64,000 nucleotides of DNA, from positions 186,001 through 250,000 of the forward strand of contig NZ_KI519494.1 of assembly GCF_000482745.1 (NCBI RefSeq), read 5' to 3'. The translations under genes were made by a program, and so were the position numbers. This document shows positions 17,480 through 24,639 of this stretch, in pieces. The notes beneath the pieces were generated by a model. It saw only the letters and a list, made by a program, of their open reading frames with translations. It was not told where the DNA came from and did no database searches. The number at the start of each line of letters is the position of its first letter. The stretch's first letter is position 1. The DNA is from Oleidesulfovibrio alaskensis DSM 16109. GTDB taxonomy: Bacteria; Desulfobacterota; Desulfovibrionia; Desulfovibrionales; Desulfovibrionaceae.

Positions 17480-17646
17480 TGCAGCATTGCTGAATTTGAC
17501 GGTCAGAAGGCAGAGGGCATAACCCTCCGCTCGTCAAACGAGAAGCAGGATGCCGTCGATGCCGGGCGCAAGATCAGCCAGAATCAAGGCACCGAGTTCT
17601 ACATCCACGGCAAGGATGGAAAGATCCAGAACGTGGAAAGCTCATC
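17480..17646 (+). pseudogene. DUF2188-like fragment
   Basis: In the frame of an ORF running from 17351, this stretch encodes a DUF2188-like segment: KAEGITLRSSNEKQDAVDAG, then RKISQNQGTEFYIHGKDGKI. DUF2188 proteins are short stress-type proteins of about 65-75 residues. There is no start codon of its own; the homologous part is entered from unrelated upstream sequence and runs into a different remnant at about 17647. It is best read as a broken gene left by recombination just after the activase gene. Confidence 0.6.
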
Positions 17647-17925
17647 TTTTCCGAGATCACCTGGCTTTGCTCCACACGAGCGGCGGAGCTCCAGTCCCAT
17701 TGGCAGACGGAGTACCCGGAGATCGATATCGCTTCAGCGAAAATCTGGCTCTTCGAGAGGGATAGCTACAGCCCCGAGACCTACTTTGTACTGCCAGTGC
17801 ATTGCTGGCTTGAGAATTACTATCGCCCCATGCAGGGCCGTTTTGATGCGTTCCTTGAGCGGCATGGCCACAGCGACCAGGCCAAGGCTGTCGTCTATGC
17901 CGAACGGAACGAAATTGCCCTTTAG
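17647..17925 (+). pseudogene. C-terminal remnant of a class I SAM-dependent methyltransferase
   Basis: Read in the frame beginning at 17647, this stretch encodes about 92 residues ending at TAG 17923-17925. It resembles the C-terminal region of a family of SAM methyltransferases: EITWLCSTRAAELQ, the TYFVLPVHCWLENYYRP segment and the FLERHGHSDQAKAVVYAERN helix. The N-terminal SAM-binding half is missing, no start codon exists, and the terminal residues usually present after EIAL are cut off by the stop. The resemblance is from memory of the family; a protein search would settle it. Confidence 0.5.
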
Positions 17926-18116
17926 CAAATGCGTTGCGACGTCGAACGCTCGTCTGAGGAAATCGAAGTGGCCGTTCAGGAAATCCACTTGATTTTTCCT
18001 TCCCGGTTCTTTATTTTAGGATTTGCAGTTAAGATAAAATAAATCCGAGCCTTATTTTAGGTTCGAGGCAGGTAGGATGAAGCGAGAACTCCAAGGCAGA
18101 CGGGAACATATCGACG

Positions 18117-19244
18117 GTGGGTGAGAAGGCCCAGGCCTTCGTGCCTGCGCCGCTGCCGCCGCGTCCGCCCATCGACTGGACCCCGGAGCTGCGCAGCAAG
18201 TTTGACCAGGCGTTGCTCGCGCTCGGGCGGCTGGACAGCGTTTCGACTCTGCTGCCGGACACCTCCCTGTTTCTCTACATGTACGTTCGCAAGGAAGCGG
18301 TGCTCTCCTCCATGATCGAGGGGACCCAGTCGTCCCTGTCCGACCTGCTGCTGTTCGAGTTGGATCAGGAACCGGGCGTGCCGCTGGATGACGTGCGGGA
18401 GGTCAGCAACTATGTTGCCGCCCTCGACCATGGTCTGCGCCTGTTGGAGGAAGGGCTGCCGCTGTCGCTGCGGCTGTTCCGCGAGATTCACGGCGTGCTG
18501 TTGACCAAGGGGCGTGGCAGCAATCAGACCCCGGGGGAGTTTCGTCGCAGCCAGAACTGGATCGGCGGTACCCGGCCGGGCAACGCGGCCTTCGTTCCGC
18601 CTCCGGCCGAAGAGGTACTGGAGTGCATGAGCAAGCTGGAGCTCTTCCTCCATGACCAGCCGGAGCCGACCCCGGTGCTGCTCAAGGCGGCGCTGGCCCA
18701 TGTGCAGTTCGAGACGATCCACCCGTTTCTGGACGGTAACGGCCGTTTGGGACGTTTGCTGATCGCGCTGCTCCTGTGCGAGCAGAAGGTGCTGCGGGAG
18801 CCGATGCTCTACCTCAGCCTCTACTTCAAGACGCATCGTCAGTATTACTACGAGTTGCTCAACAACGTGCGTCTGACCGGCGACTGGGAAGCCTGGCTCG
18901 ATTTCTTCTCCGAGGCGGTGATCGTCACCGCCACCCAGGCGGTGGAAACGGCGCAGCAACTTCTCGACCTTTCGAACCAGGACCGCGACAAGATCAGCGG
19001 TCTCGGCCGGGCGGCTGCATCCACGCTGCAGATTCACCGGGCGCTGATGGAGCATCCCATCGCCACCTCAGGCTCGCTGGTGGAGAAAACCGGCATCACC
19101 CCAACGACCGTCAACAAGGCGCTCGGTCATCTGGAGCAGCTCGGCATCGTCAAGGAGTTGACCGCCCAGAAACGCAACCGCCTGTTCAGCTATGCGGGCT
19201 ATATCGAGATCATGAGTCGCGGCACGGAACTGCCGGGCAGGTAG
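18117..19244 (+). CDS. Fic-family protein (probable AMP-transferase, class II), disturbed 5' end
   Basis: Read from a GTG at 18117 this gives 375 residues. The Fic core motif HPFLDGNGRLGR begins at about residue 202 with the catalytic His intact. An N-terminal inhibitory-helix motif SSMIEG (about 64-69, [S/T]xxxE[G/N]) marks a class II Fic protein with built-in autoinhibition. A winged-helix-like C-terminus (about 305-360: TSGSLVEKTGITPTTVNKAL) is also present. Upstream, an ATG at 18077 with GGTAGG starts MKRELQGR, which looks like the normal N-terminus but is one base out of frame. A 1-base insertion (or 2-base deletion) near 18108 would explain this. Expression from the GTG would be weak. 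These proteins typically AMPylate target proteins; the target is unknown. Confidence 0.85.
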   Translation: MGEKAQAFVPAPLPPRPPIDWTPELRSKFDQALLALGRLDSVSTLLPDTSLFLYMYVRKEAVLSSMIEGTQSSLSDLLLFELDQEPGVPLDDVREVSNYVAALDHGLRLLEEGLPLSLRLFREIHGVLLTKGRGSNQTPGEFRRSQNWIGGTRPGNAAFVPPPAEEVLECMSKLELFLHDQPEPTPVLLKAALAHVQFETIHPFLDGNGRLGRLLIALLLCEQKVLREPMLYLSLYFKTHRQYYYELLNNVRLTGDWEAWLDFFSEAVIVTATQAVETAQQLLDLSNQDRDKISGLGRAAASTLQIHRALMEHPIATSGSLVEKTGITPTTVNKALGHLEQLGIVKELTAQKRNRLFSYAGYIEIMSRGTELPGR

Positions 19245-19668
19245 GTCAATTCGATTCGGTTATGGGAACCGAACCGGCGTCCGAAAACCGGATTCGAAGT
19301 TGTTGCGGCTCGACGCCAGGTATCCGTTTTTACTGCAAACCCGTCACCCTCGTCCGGTGCCGGGAAATCAGGGTAGAAAATCGTTTCTCTGGTCTGGTTG
19401 GCGGAAAATGGTTGTGTGAGATGACTTCGGCGCATATTATCAAGGCGTTACGAGGAGCGCGGGCTTTGAGACTGTTTTGCGGTAGGTCGGCGTTCCCTCC
19501 ACCAAGAATTTCTAAGGCTTACAAGTTTTGACTTGTAAGCCTTTTTTCGTGTGGATAACCGTTTGGATAACATTTCCGGTTAGCCAGGATTTGCGAGATT
19601 CCGTTGGGAACCTTGGGTTTTCTTATCGAGGTCCCATGAGGGTGAATTGGGCTTGGGCTTAGTTGAGC
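19245..19668. other. Non-coding stretch between the Fic gene and a small minus-strand gene
   Basis: I see no convincing gene here. A tRNA- or tmRNA-like 3' end, CCCTCCACCA at 19494-19503, lies just before a strong terminator, but no cloverleaf can be folded from the preceding bases with confidence. Confidence 0.5.
19514..19547 (+). terminator. Strong intrinsic terminator
   Basis: A 13-bp perfect stem, AAGGCTTACAAGT (19514-19526) with ACTTGTAAGCCTT (19531-19543), has a four-base loop and is followed by a T run. It is near-symmetric and may act on both strands. Confidence 0.85.
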
Positions 19669-19869
19669 CTAAGCTAAGTCAAGGTCTTCCGGGCGATAGT
19701 TAAATATTTCTCCATCAAACGAGACTGAAATTTTGGGATTATCGTTGTAGTTTCTAAGCTTCCACACGACTCCGATTCTATTGAAATTTTCAGAACCTTC
19801 TTTGATGACGATTACGTCTTCTCCAAGTTCAAAACGACCAAGAACCTTGATGGGTGAAGTGTCACTCAT
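19669..19869 (-). CDS. Small hypothetical protein
   Basis: This 66-residue acidic protein has a good AAGGA ribosome site upstream of its ATG (minus strand). It contains a short beta-rich pattern (LGEDVIVIKEGSENFNRIGV, then SVSFDGEIFNYRPEDL) reminiscent of small SH3-like or KOW-like barrels. I do not recognise a family. Immediately upstream on the same strand is the end of another reading frame (..EAYEDMLKP, stop at about 19884), into which the IS3-family element has inserted. The two were therefore probably one two-gene operon before the insertion. Confidence 0.6.
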   Translation of the reverse strand: MSDTSPIKVLGRFELGEDVIVIKEGSENFNRIGVVWKLRNYNDNPKISVSFDGEIFNYRPEDLDLA

Positions 19870-19916
19870 AATTGTTGTTTCCTTATGGTTTTAGCATGTC
19901 TTCGTAAGCTTCCCCG

Positions 19917-20772
19917 TCAAGAGGACAGTTGAAAAATAGAGTTTCCAGCGTTGTTGGATAAAAACTCGGAGGGTGTCAGGTCCCCGAGAGAGTCATGGGG
20001 CCGCTGTTCGTTGTATTCAATCTTCCACCAGTGGGTGATCTCCCGGACCTCATTCAAAGTCCTGAAGAGATAGAGATCAAGCACTTCGGTGCGATATGTC
20101 CGGTTGAACCGTTCAATGTACGCGTTCTGATTAGGTTCTCCGGGTTGAATATATTGGATGCTCATTCCTGCCGACTCGGCCCAGGCTACAAACTCACCGG
20201 AAAGGAATTCCGGTCCGTTGTCCGTCCTTAGCTCTTGGGGAAGGCCTCGTTCCAAACGTAGCCGTTCAAACACTCGGATTAACCGCCTTCCGGTAATGGA
20301 CGTGTCGATTTCGACGTGCAGCAGTTCGCGGTTGAAGTCGTCAATAACGTTGAAGGTTCGAAATCGTTTCCCCGCATAAAGCGAGTCGCTCATGAAGTCG
20401 GCAGACCACGTCAGATTGGGCTGGGCCGGGATCGACAGCGGCTGCTTAGTGCGTTGAGGCAACCGCTTCTTTGCCCGGCTCTTCAGGTTCAGCCGCAGCT
20501 CGCAGTAGACGCGATATACCCTCTTGTGGTTCCAGCAATGCTTGCGACGCAGTACCTTGAAGCACTTCCAGAATCCCAGCGAGGGTGTTTGTCTATTAAT
20601 GAGTTGATCGCCTCGATGACTTCGTGATCACGGCTCCCACTTGCAGGCAACCGATAATAGGCCGTCCTGGATAAGCCCACACAGCGGCAACTGCGTAGTA
20701 TGGACAGATTGTGCTCGACAGTCAGATAAGCGACCGCCTCGCGTTTCCCGGTCGGCCTTAAAGCTTTTTTCG
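19917..20772 (-). pseudogene. IS3-family transposase orfB (rve integrase), frameshifted
   Basis: The first part (about 20772-20577) encodes KALRPTGKREAVAYL and continues to SLIDKHPRW. The second part (20576-19917) continues with GFWKCFKVLRRKHCWNHKRV and the full integrase catalytic core. The DDE residues are visible as SADFMSDSL (first Asp region), TDNGPEFLS (second Asp) and QNAYIERFNRTYR (Glu). A missing G around 20575-20577 breaks the reading frame between HPRW and GFWK. Apart from that the protein is complete and would be about 285 residues. In the IS407 group orfB is normally made with orfA by -1 frameshifting. Confidence 0.88.
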
Positions 20773-21023
20773 ATCAGATCCTTCAAAGCACGGTTTTCGA
20801 GGGCCATGTCCGCATACATCCGCTTCAACTGCGCCAGCTCAGCCTCCATATTCTTCATCCGTTTCAGATCGGAAGCCTGCATGCCTCCATACTTGGATTT
20901 CCAGCTATAATAGGTGGCGTCGGAAATACCGTGGGCGCGGCAGATGTCTTTGACTTTGATACCGGCTTCGCCCTCTTTGAGGATCGAGAATATCTGTGTC
21001 TCAGTGAATCGTGATTTCTTCAT
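20760..21023 (-). CDS. IS3-family transposase orfA (HTH)
   Basis: This gives an orfA of about 88 residues: MKKSRFTETQIFSILKEGEA, then an HTH_8-type helix-turn-helix (VKDICRAHGISDATYYSWKS, about residues 24-43) and a leucine-zipper segment to KDLIEK. In relatives the frame stops just after IEKKL. Here the A run (T's at 20765-20770) is apparently one base shorter, so the frame reads on to 20628 as an unrelated tail. The A run is also where programmed -1 slippage to orfB would occur. Confidence 0.85.
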
Positions 21024-21094
21024 GAAAGTCTCCTGACGGGGATATGCCAGAAAACTCCAGTTTTGGCCTGTGTCTTCTTAGGGGAAGCTTACGA

Positions 21095-21240
21095 GTGCCC
21101 TTTTGCGCATTCACTATTGCGGCTTTCAAAGCAATTTGCTCTCGCAGATTGCGAGGCATTGTAGTGGAGAGGCCCTCCTTTGCGGTGGAACCACGGCCAA
21201 GGGGCCTTTTTGCTTTTTCGCCATAAATTTGGCAGCCTTA
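21095..21240 (-). pseudogene. 5' part of a small gene interrupted by the IS element
   Basis: On the minus strand an ATG at about 21162, with AAGGAGG 14 bases upstream, opens a frame MPRNLREQIALKAAIVNAQK that runs into the IS terminal repeat. On the other side of the element, ..EAYEDMLKP and a stop lie just before the small gene at 19669-19869. These look like the two ends of one short gene split by the IS. The protein is not recognised. Confidence is low because both parts are short. Confidence 0.35.
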
Positions 21241-21309
21241 CCGTAAAATAGGATCATTCAAAAGGAGAGATTTCTGTTTTTTTTTTATTTCTACCAGACA
21301 TCTAGGTTG

Positions 21310-23391
21310 TCAGTTCTCATCCAGCCGGTAGTTGCGGATTTTTTCATAAAGCGTCCGGCGGTCAATACCCAAAGCCTTGGCGGTTTTTGTCCGGCTCCAG
21401 CGGTGCCTTGCGAGTTCCTGTTTTACTATCCTTCTCTCAACTTCCGCCATTCTGTTTTTCAGCGTTCCGTCGGCACAGTCCGGCAAGCTCTCCCGGGATT
21501 CTTCAAAAATCTCCGGCGGAAGTTCGCCAAGCGTGGCGTAACGCATCGCCGCGTTGCGCAGTTCTCGCACATTTCCCGGCCAGTCATAATTCATGATACG
21601 CTTAAGCAAACGACCGGACATGGGAGGTGCTTCAGGATACTCGCCCAGAAAAAAACCGAACAATAAAGGTATGTCATTTTTTCTTTCGCGCAGAGGCGGA
21701 ATATGCAGCGGCAGTACATTTATACGGTAGTAAAAGTCCTGCCGCATCCTGCCTTGGCTGACAAGTTGCTGAAGATTACGGTTTGTAGCTGCCACAAGTC
21801 TGAAATCAGGCCGTTGCAGCGCGTTGCCGCCTATTGGCTGAAATCCCGCTCCTTCAATCGCCCGCAACAATTTTATCTGCACAGAAAGAGGAATTTCACC
21901 AATCTCGTCAAGAAAAAGAGTCCCCCCGTGAGCCTGAGCAAGCAGGCCGTCATGATCAGATTCTGCGCCGGAGAAGGCGCCTTTTCGATGTCCGAAGAAT
22001 TCATTTTCCATCAAGTTTTCCGGGATGGCACCGCAGTTTACCGAAATAAACGGGCCTGTCGCTCTGGGGCCTGCATCATGCAACGCTTTTGCGGCCAGTT
22101 CCTTGCCTGCCCCCGATTCACCAAGGACCAGTACACACTCGTCTGAAACCGCTGTTTTGCGTATATTGCGGATTAGCTCTGTCAATGCGGCAGACCGTCC
22201 GACCAGTCCGAACGGAAACATGGGGCTTTCTTTCGGACCGGCACCGGCTTGTAAATCGGCGGCCTGCGCCTGTTCTGCCAGTTTTGCCGGCATTATCACG
22301 CCATCAAAATGTGTGGGATTGCCGTTATGATCGCAATGCCATTTGCCCATATGCGTAACGTAAAGGTCGTCGCCTCTGTCACGGCCAAGCAAATAGGTGA
22401 ACCTGCAAGGCGTTGCTTCACGGGACGTAGCCTCAAGCTGCCCGCATGCTCTTTGCCTGTCGCAAGGATGGACCAGCTCGGCAAAGCTTACAGGCCTACC
22501 TGTATGCAACAATCCCGCAGGAAAACCTAACAACTCTTCACAACACCCTTCTGCGTCGAGTACAGGATACTCGGGAGCGGCTCCCAGAGTGATGCAAACT
22601 GCAGGAAACGCGCTTTCAAGCTTTCGGAAGCCGCCTGATGGTGCCTCCTTGTGTGCTCTTTTCACTGCATAGCCCAGGCATAAAGTCCCTCTGGCCTCTT
22701 TATGGCAAATACGCAGCCCGCGTACCCAGATATTTTTTCTCCCACAATCTGTCGCTAAGAGCCGGTTGCAGCCTCCGGTTGCCTGCAGCCTTCTGCGTTC
22801 CGCAGCCGTAAAAAATGACAAAACATCCGGGAAAGGGTTCTGACATTGCCCATGGTGGGCTTCGGCAGGATGCTGTTCCGGTGCGGCATGAGCACTGCCC
22901 GCGACACGCCTGTCAGAACTGTTGTAGATGGCGAACGGGGTGCCGGTCGCTGCCAACGCCGCGCCAAGCTCTCCCAGAGCGGCATCTTCCGAAGGAAACG
23001 ACAAATCGTTTTCAGCAAAAATTACAAGGTAGCCGTGTATATGTATATGCGAAGGGCCGAGGCGTACTATCTGCATATGGCTGATTCCGTCAGCAAACCT
23101 TACTGCTGTCGAAACCAAAGCTGTTGCTCCGGCCTGTGTGATGAGCGAGCTGATGTCAGTGTGAAATTCCAGCGCCTCAGCAAGGCTCTGCCCCTTATGA
23201 ATCTGCCGGCGTATATCGGCAGGAATATGCTGCGCTCTTTCTACTAAAAGAGGTACTCCGTTTTGATCACAAAGGCAGTACCCGACGCGGGCGGTGGTTT
23301 CGAGAGTGCGTGCCATCTGCTTATATCCTGAAAGGGGCGGTTGTTGTCCGTAATGGCGGGGTTGTCTGTCGCTATCGATATTGACATTCAT
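21310..23391 (-). CDS. Sigma-54-dependent Fis-family transcriptional activator
   Basis: This 693-residue protein has a long N-terminal sensory part (1-390; PAS-like segments, several Cys and His residues). The sigma-54 AAA+ domain follows (about 395-620) with Walker A GESGAGKE, loop 1 GAFSGA (a Ser variant of GAFTGA), Walker B GGTLFLDEIGE and the arginine-finger region. A C-terminal Fis-type HTH ends it (about 645-688: RTKTAKALGIDRRTLYEKI). It is divergent from the uptake operon at 23746, which has a -24/-12 promoter, so it very likely activates that operon. The Ser in the GAFxGA loop is seen in some active members. The signal sensed is unknown. Confidence 0.93.
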   Translation of the reverse strand: MNVNIDSDRQPRHYGQQPPLSGYKQMARTLETTARVGYCLCDQNGVPLLVERAQHIPADIRRQIHKGQSLAEALEFHTDISSLITQAGATALVSTAVRFADGISHMQIVRLGPSHIHIHGYLVIFAENDLSFPSEDAALGELGAALAATGTPFAIYNSSDRRVAGSAHAAPEQHPAEAHHGQCQNPFPDVLSFFTAAERRRLQATGGCNRLLATDCGRKNIWVRGLRICHKEARGTLCLGYAVKRAHKEAPSGGFRKLESAFPAVCITLGAAPEYPVLDAEGCCEELLGFPAGLLHTGRPVSFAELVHPCDRQRACGQLEATSREATPCRFTYLLGRDRGDDLYVTHMGKWHCDHNGNPTHFDGVIMPAKLAEQAQAADLQAGAGPKESPMFPFGLVGRSAALTELIRNIRKTAVSDECVLVLGESGAGKELAAKALHDAGPRATGPFISVNCGAIPENLMENEFFGHRKGAFSGAESDHDGLLAQAHGGTLFLDEIGEIPLSVQIKLLRAIEGAGFQPIGGNALQRPDFRLVAATNRNLQQLVSQGRMRQDFYYRINVLPLHIPPLRERKNDIPLLFGFFLGEYPEAPPMSGRLLKRIMNYDWPGNVRELRNAAMRYATLGELPPEIFEESRESLPDCADGTLKNRMAEVERRIVKQELARHRWSRTKTAKALGIDRRTLYEKIRNYRLDEN

Positions 23392-23745
23392 TATCTAAGT
23401 CAACATCACACCCCGCGATGCCGGTTCCTGAGCAACCGTCCACAGTCCAGAATAACCTCACTTCCGGAAGGCAGCCCGTATGGGAATAAAAACTCTCAAA
23501 ACAGGCTGCGCAAGTCATTCGATCGAAAAACTATAAATTCAGATCGTTATATTAAAAGTACTAAAAAGCGGGAGGAAGACGTCTCATGTTGCATAAATAG
23601 AACAAAAAAATGAGTAAGAATAACATTTTGTTTTATCAGTATAAATTTAAAAATTGCGACATGGAACACTCTTTGCTGAATATGATAATCAAAAACATTA
23701 TCGCATATGAGCTGCCTCAGGCCGCTTATGTTGCAAGGAGCATCC
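23392..23745. promoter_or_regulatory. Divergent intergenic regulatory region
   Basis: This 354-base AT-rich region separates the sigma-54 activator gene from the uptake operon. It contains the -24/-12 promoter at 23662-23677. Activator-binding sites are expected upstream of that, around 23400-23600, but I cannot define a repeat with certainty. Confidence 0.6.
23662..23677 (+). promoter_or_regulatory. Sigma-54 (-24/-12) promoter
   Basis: TGGAAC-N5-TTGCT matches the consensus TGGCAC-N5-TTGCW, with the GG and GC at 23663 and 23675, exactly 12 bases apart. The start codon of the first gene lies about 70 bases downstream. The divergent neighbour encodes a sigma-54 activator. Confidence 0.8.
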
Positions 23746-24600
23746 ATGAAACAGGGTCCGAAGCTATTGCCGGTAATTTTTATAGGTGACCGTGTGGCAG
23801 ATGTTGCCCGCGCTCTCGGGTGTTATCCCACCGCCATGATAGGTGGACAAATACCCATGATTGAGAAGGAGTTTCCCTTTGCACGACAGCTTGAATGCGT
23901 GCTTTGCGTCATGGGCAGCAAACGCAAGATACTGCTGCATGCCTATAAAAAGATGCAGATAGAGTATGTTGTCATTGAAAACACCAAGGATTCTCCTAAT
24001 CCGGCCAGCATTGCCCCTGAACTGGAGGCTCAAGGACTCAAGGTTGCCGTTCTGGATTTCACCAGAGGAATGGAGCAGGCCATTCATGACGCTGGAAGAA
24101 TTTTCAACATGCCGAAAAAGGCTGAAAAAGTTGCCTCAGACTACAAAGTGTCCCTTGAACAATCGCTTGCCAACCTGCCGCAACTGGGCAAGCGCGTTGT
24201 CACTTTGCTGGGCATCAGCAATCCTCAACGGTCTGATTCTTTTCTTCTGGCCGAAACCCCCGGCGGCTACATCGACAGCGCCGTTCTGGGACCGCTGGGT
24301 TGTATCAATGCCGCAGGACCAATGTTGAGTTCCACTGAAGAAACCGTCATGGACGGTATCCAGCTTCTGCGCTCCTTTACAGGACTTGAAGAAGCCAACC
24401 CTGATGTCATTGCGCTTACAGGTGACCCTCTTGTGGGCCAGCGCGCCCTACGCTCTTTTGTTCAAAAGCATCCGGAAACTGCTGCAACAATCCCCGCCTT
24501 AAAAAAACTGGAAATTTATGCATTACCACACTGTTGCAGTGCCAATCCCATGGAATATCCCCAAGCGCTAGCTTTGTGGAAGCAGGCACTGTCCGGTTAA
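23746..24600 (+). CDS. Cytosolic ABC-binding-protein-like (TroA/FepB-fold) protein
   Basis: This 284-residue protein starts at an ATG with AAGGAG. It resembles the periplasmic metal-chelate binding (TroA/BtuF-like) superfamily: an N-terminal VIFIGDRVADVARALG lobe, a helical linker (about 118-150: GMEQAIHDAGRIFNMPKKAE), and a second lobe including TLLGISNPQRSDSFLLAETP. However, no signal peptide or lipobox precedes it, so it should be cytosolic. It opens an operon with a TonB receptor and an Opp-like transporter, under a sigma-54 promoter. It could bind or insert the imported metal chelate. I do not know a named family; Cys residues in CVLCV and PHCCS may be ligands. Confidence 0.7.
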   Translation: MKQGPKLLPVIFIGDRVADVARALGCYPTAMIGGQIPMIEKEFPFARQLECVLCVMGSKRKILLHAYKKMQIEYVVIENTKDSPNPASIAPELEAQGLKVAVLDFTRGMEQAIHDAGRIFNMPKKAEKVASDYKVSLEQSLANLPQLGKRVVTLLGISNPQRSDSFLLAETPGGYIDSAVLGPLGCINAAGPMLSSTEETVMDGIQLLRSFTGLEEANPDVIALTGDPLVGQRALRSFVQKHPETAATIPALKKLEIYALPHCCSANPMEYPQALALWKQALSG

Positions 24601-24639
24601 CAATCATATTATTGATCAGTTTTTCAGGAGCAAAAGAGG

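Larger units (their letters stand above)
19902..21094 (-). mobile_element. IS3-family (IS407-like) insertion sequence, inactivated
   Basis: The element is about 1.2 kb with matching ends TCGTAAGCTTCCCC (19902-19915) and GGGGAAGCTTACGA (21081-21094), flanking orfA and orfB on the minus strand. The exact outer ends and target duplication are not certain. orfB carries a 1-base deletion and orfA has lost its usual stop, so transposition is unlikely. Confidence 0.8.

Noticed and set aside
19480..19510. Possible complete tRNA or tmRNA gene
   Set aside because: Only a CCA-like end is visible; no T-arm or acceptor pairing could be found in the preceding bases.
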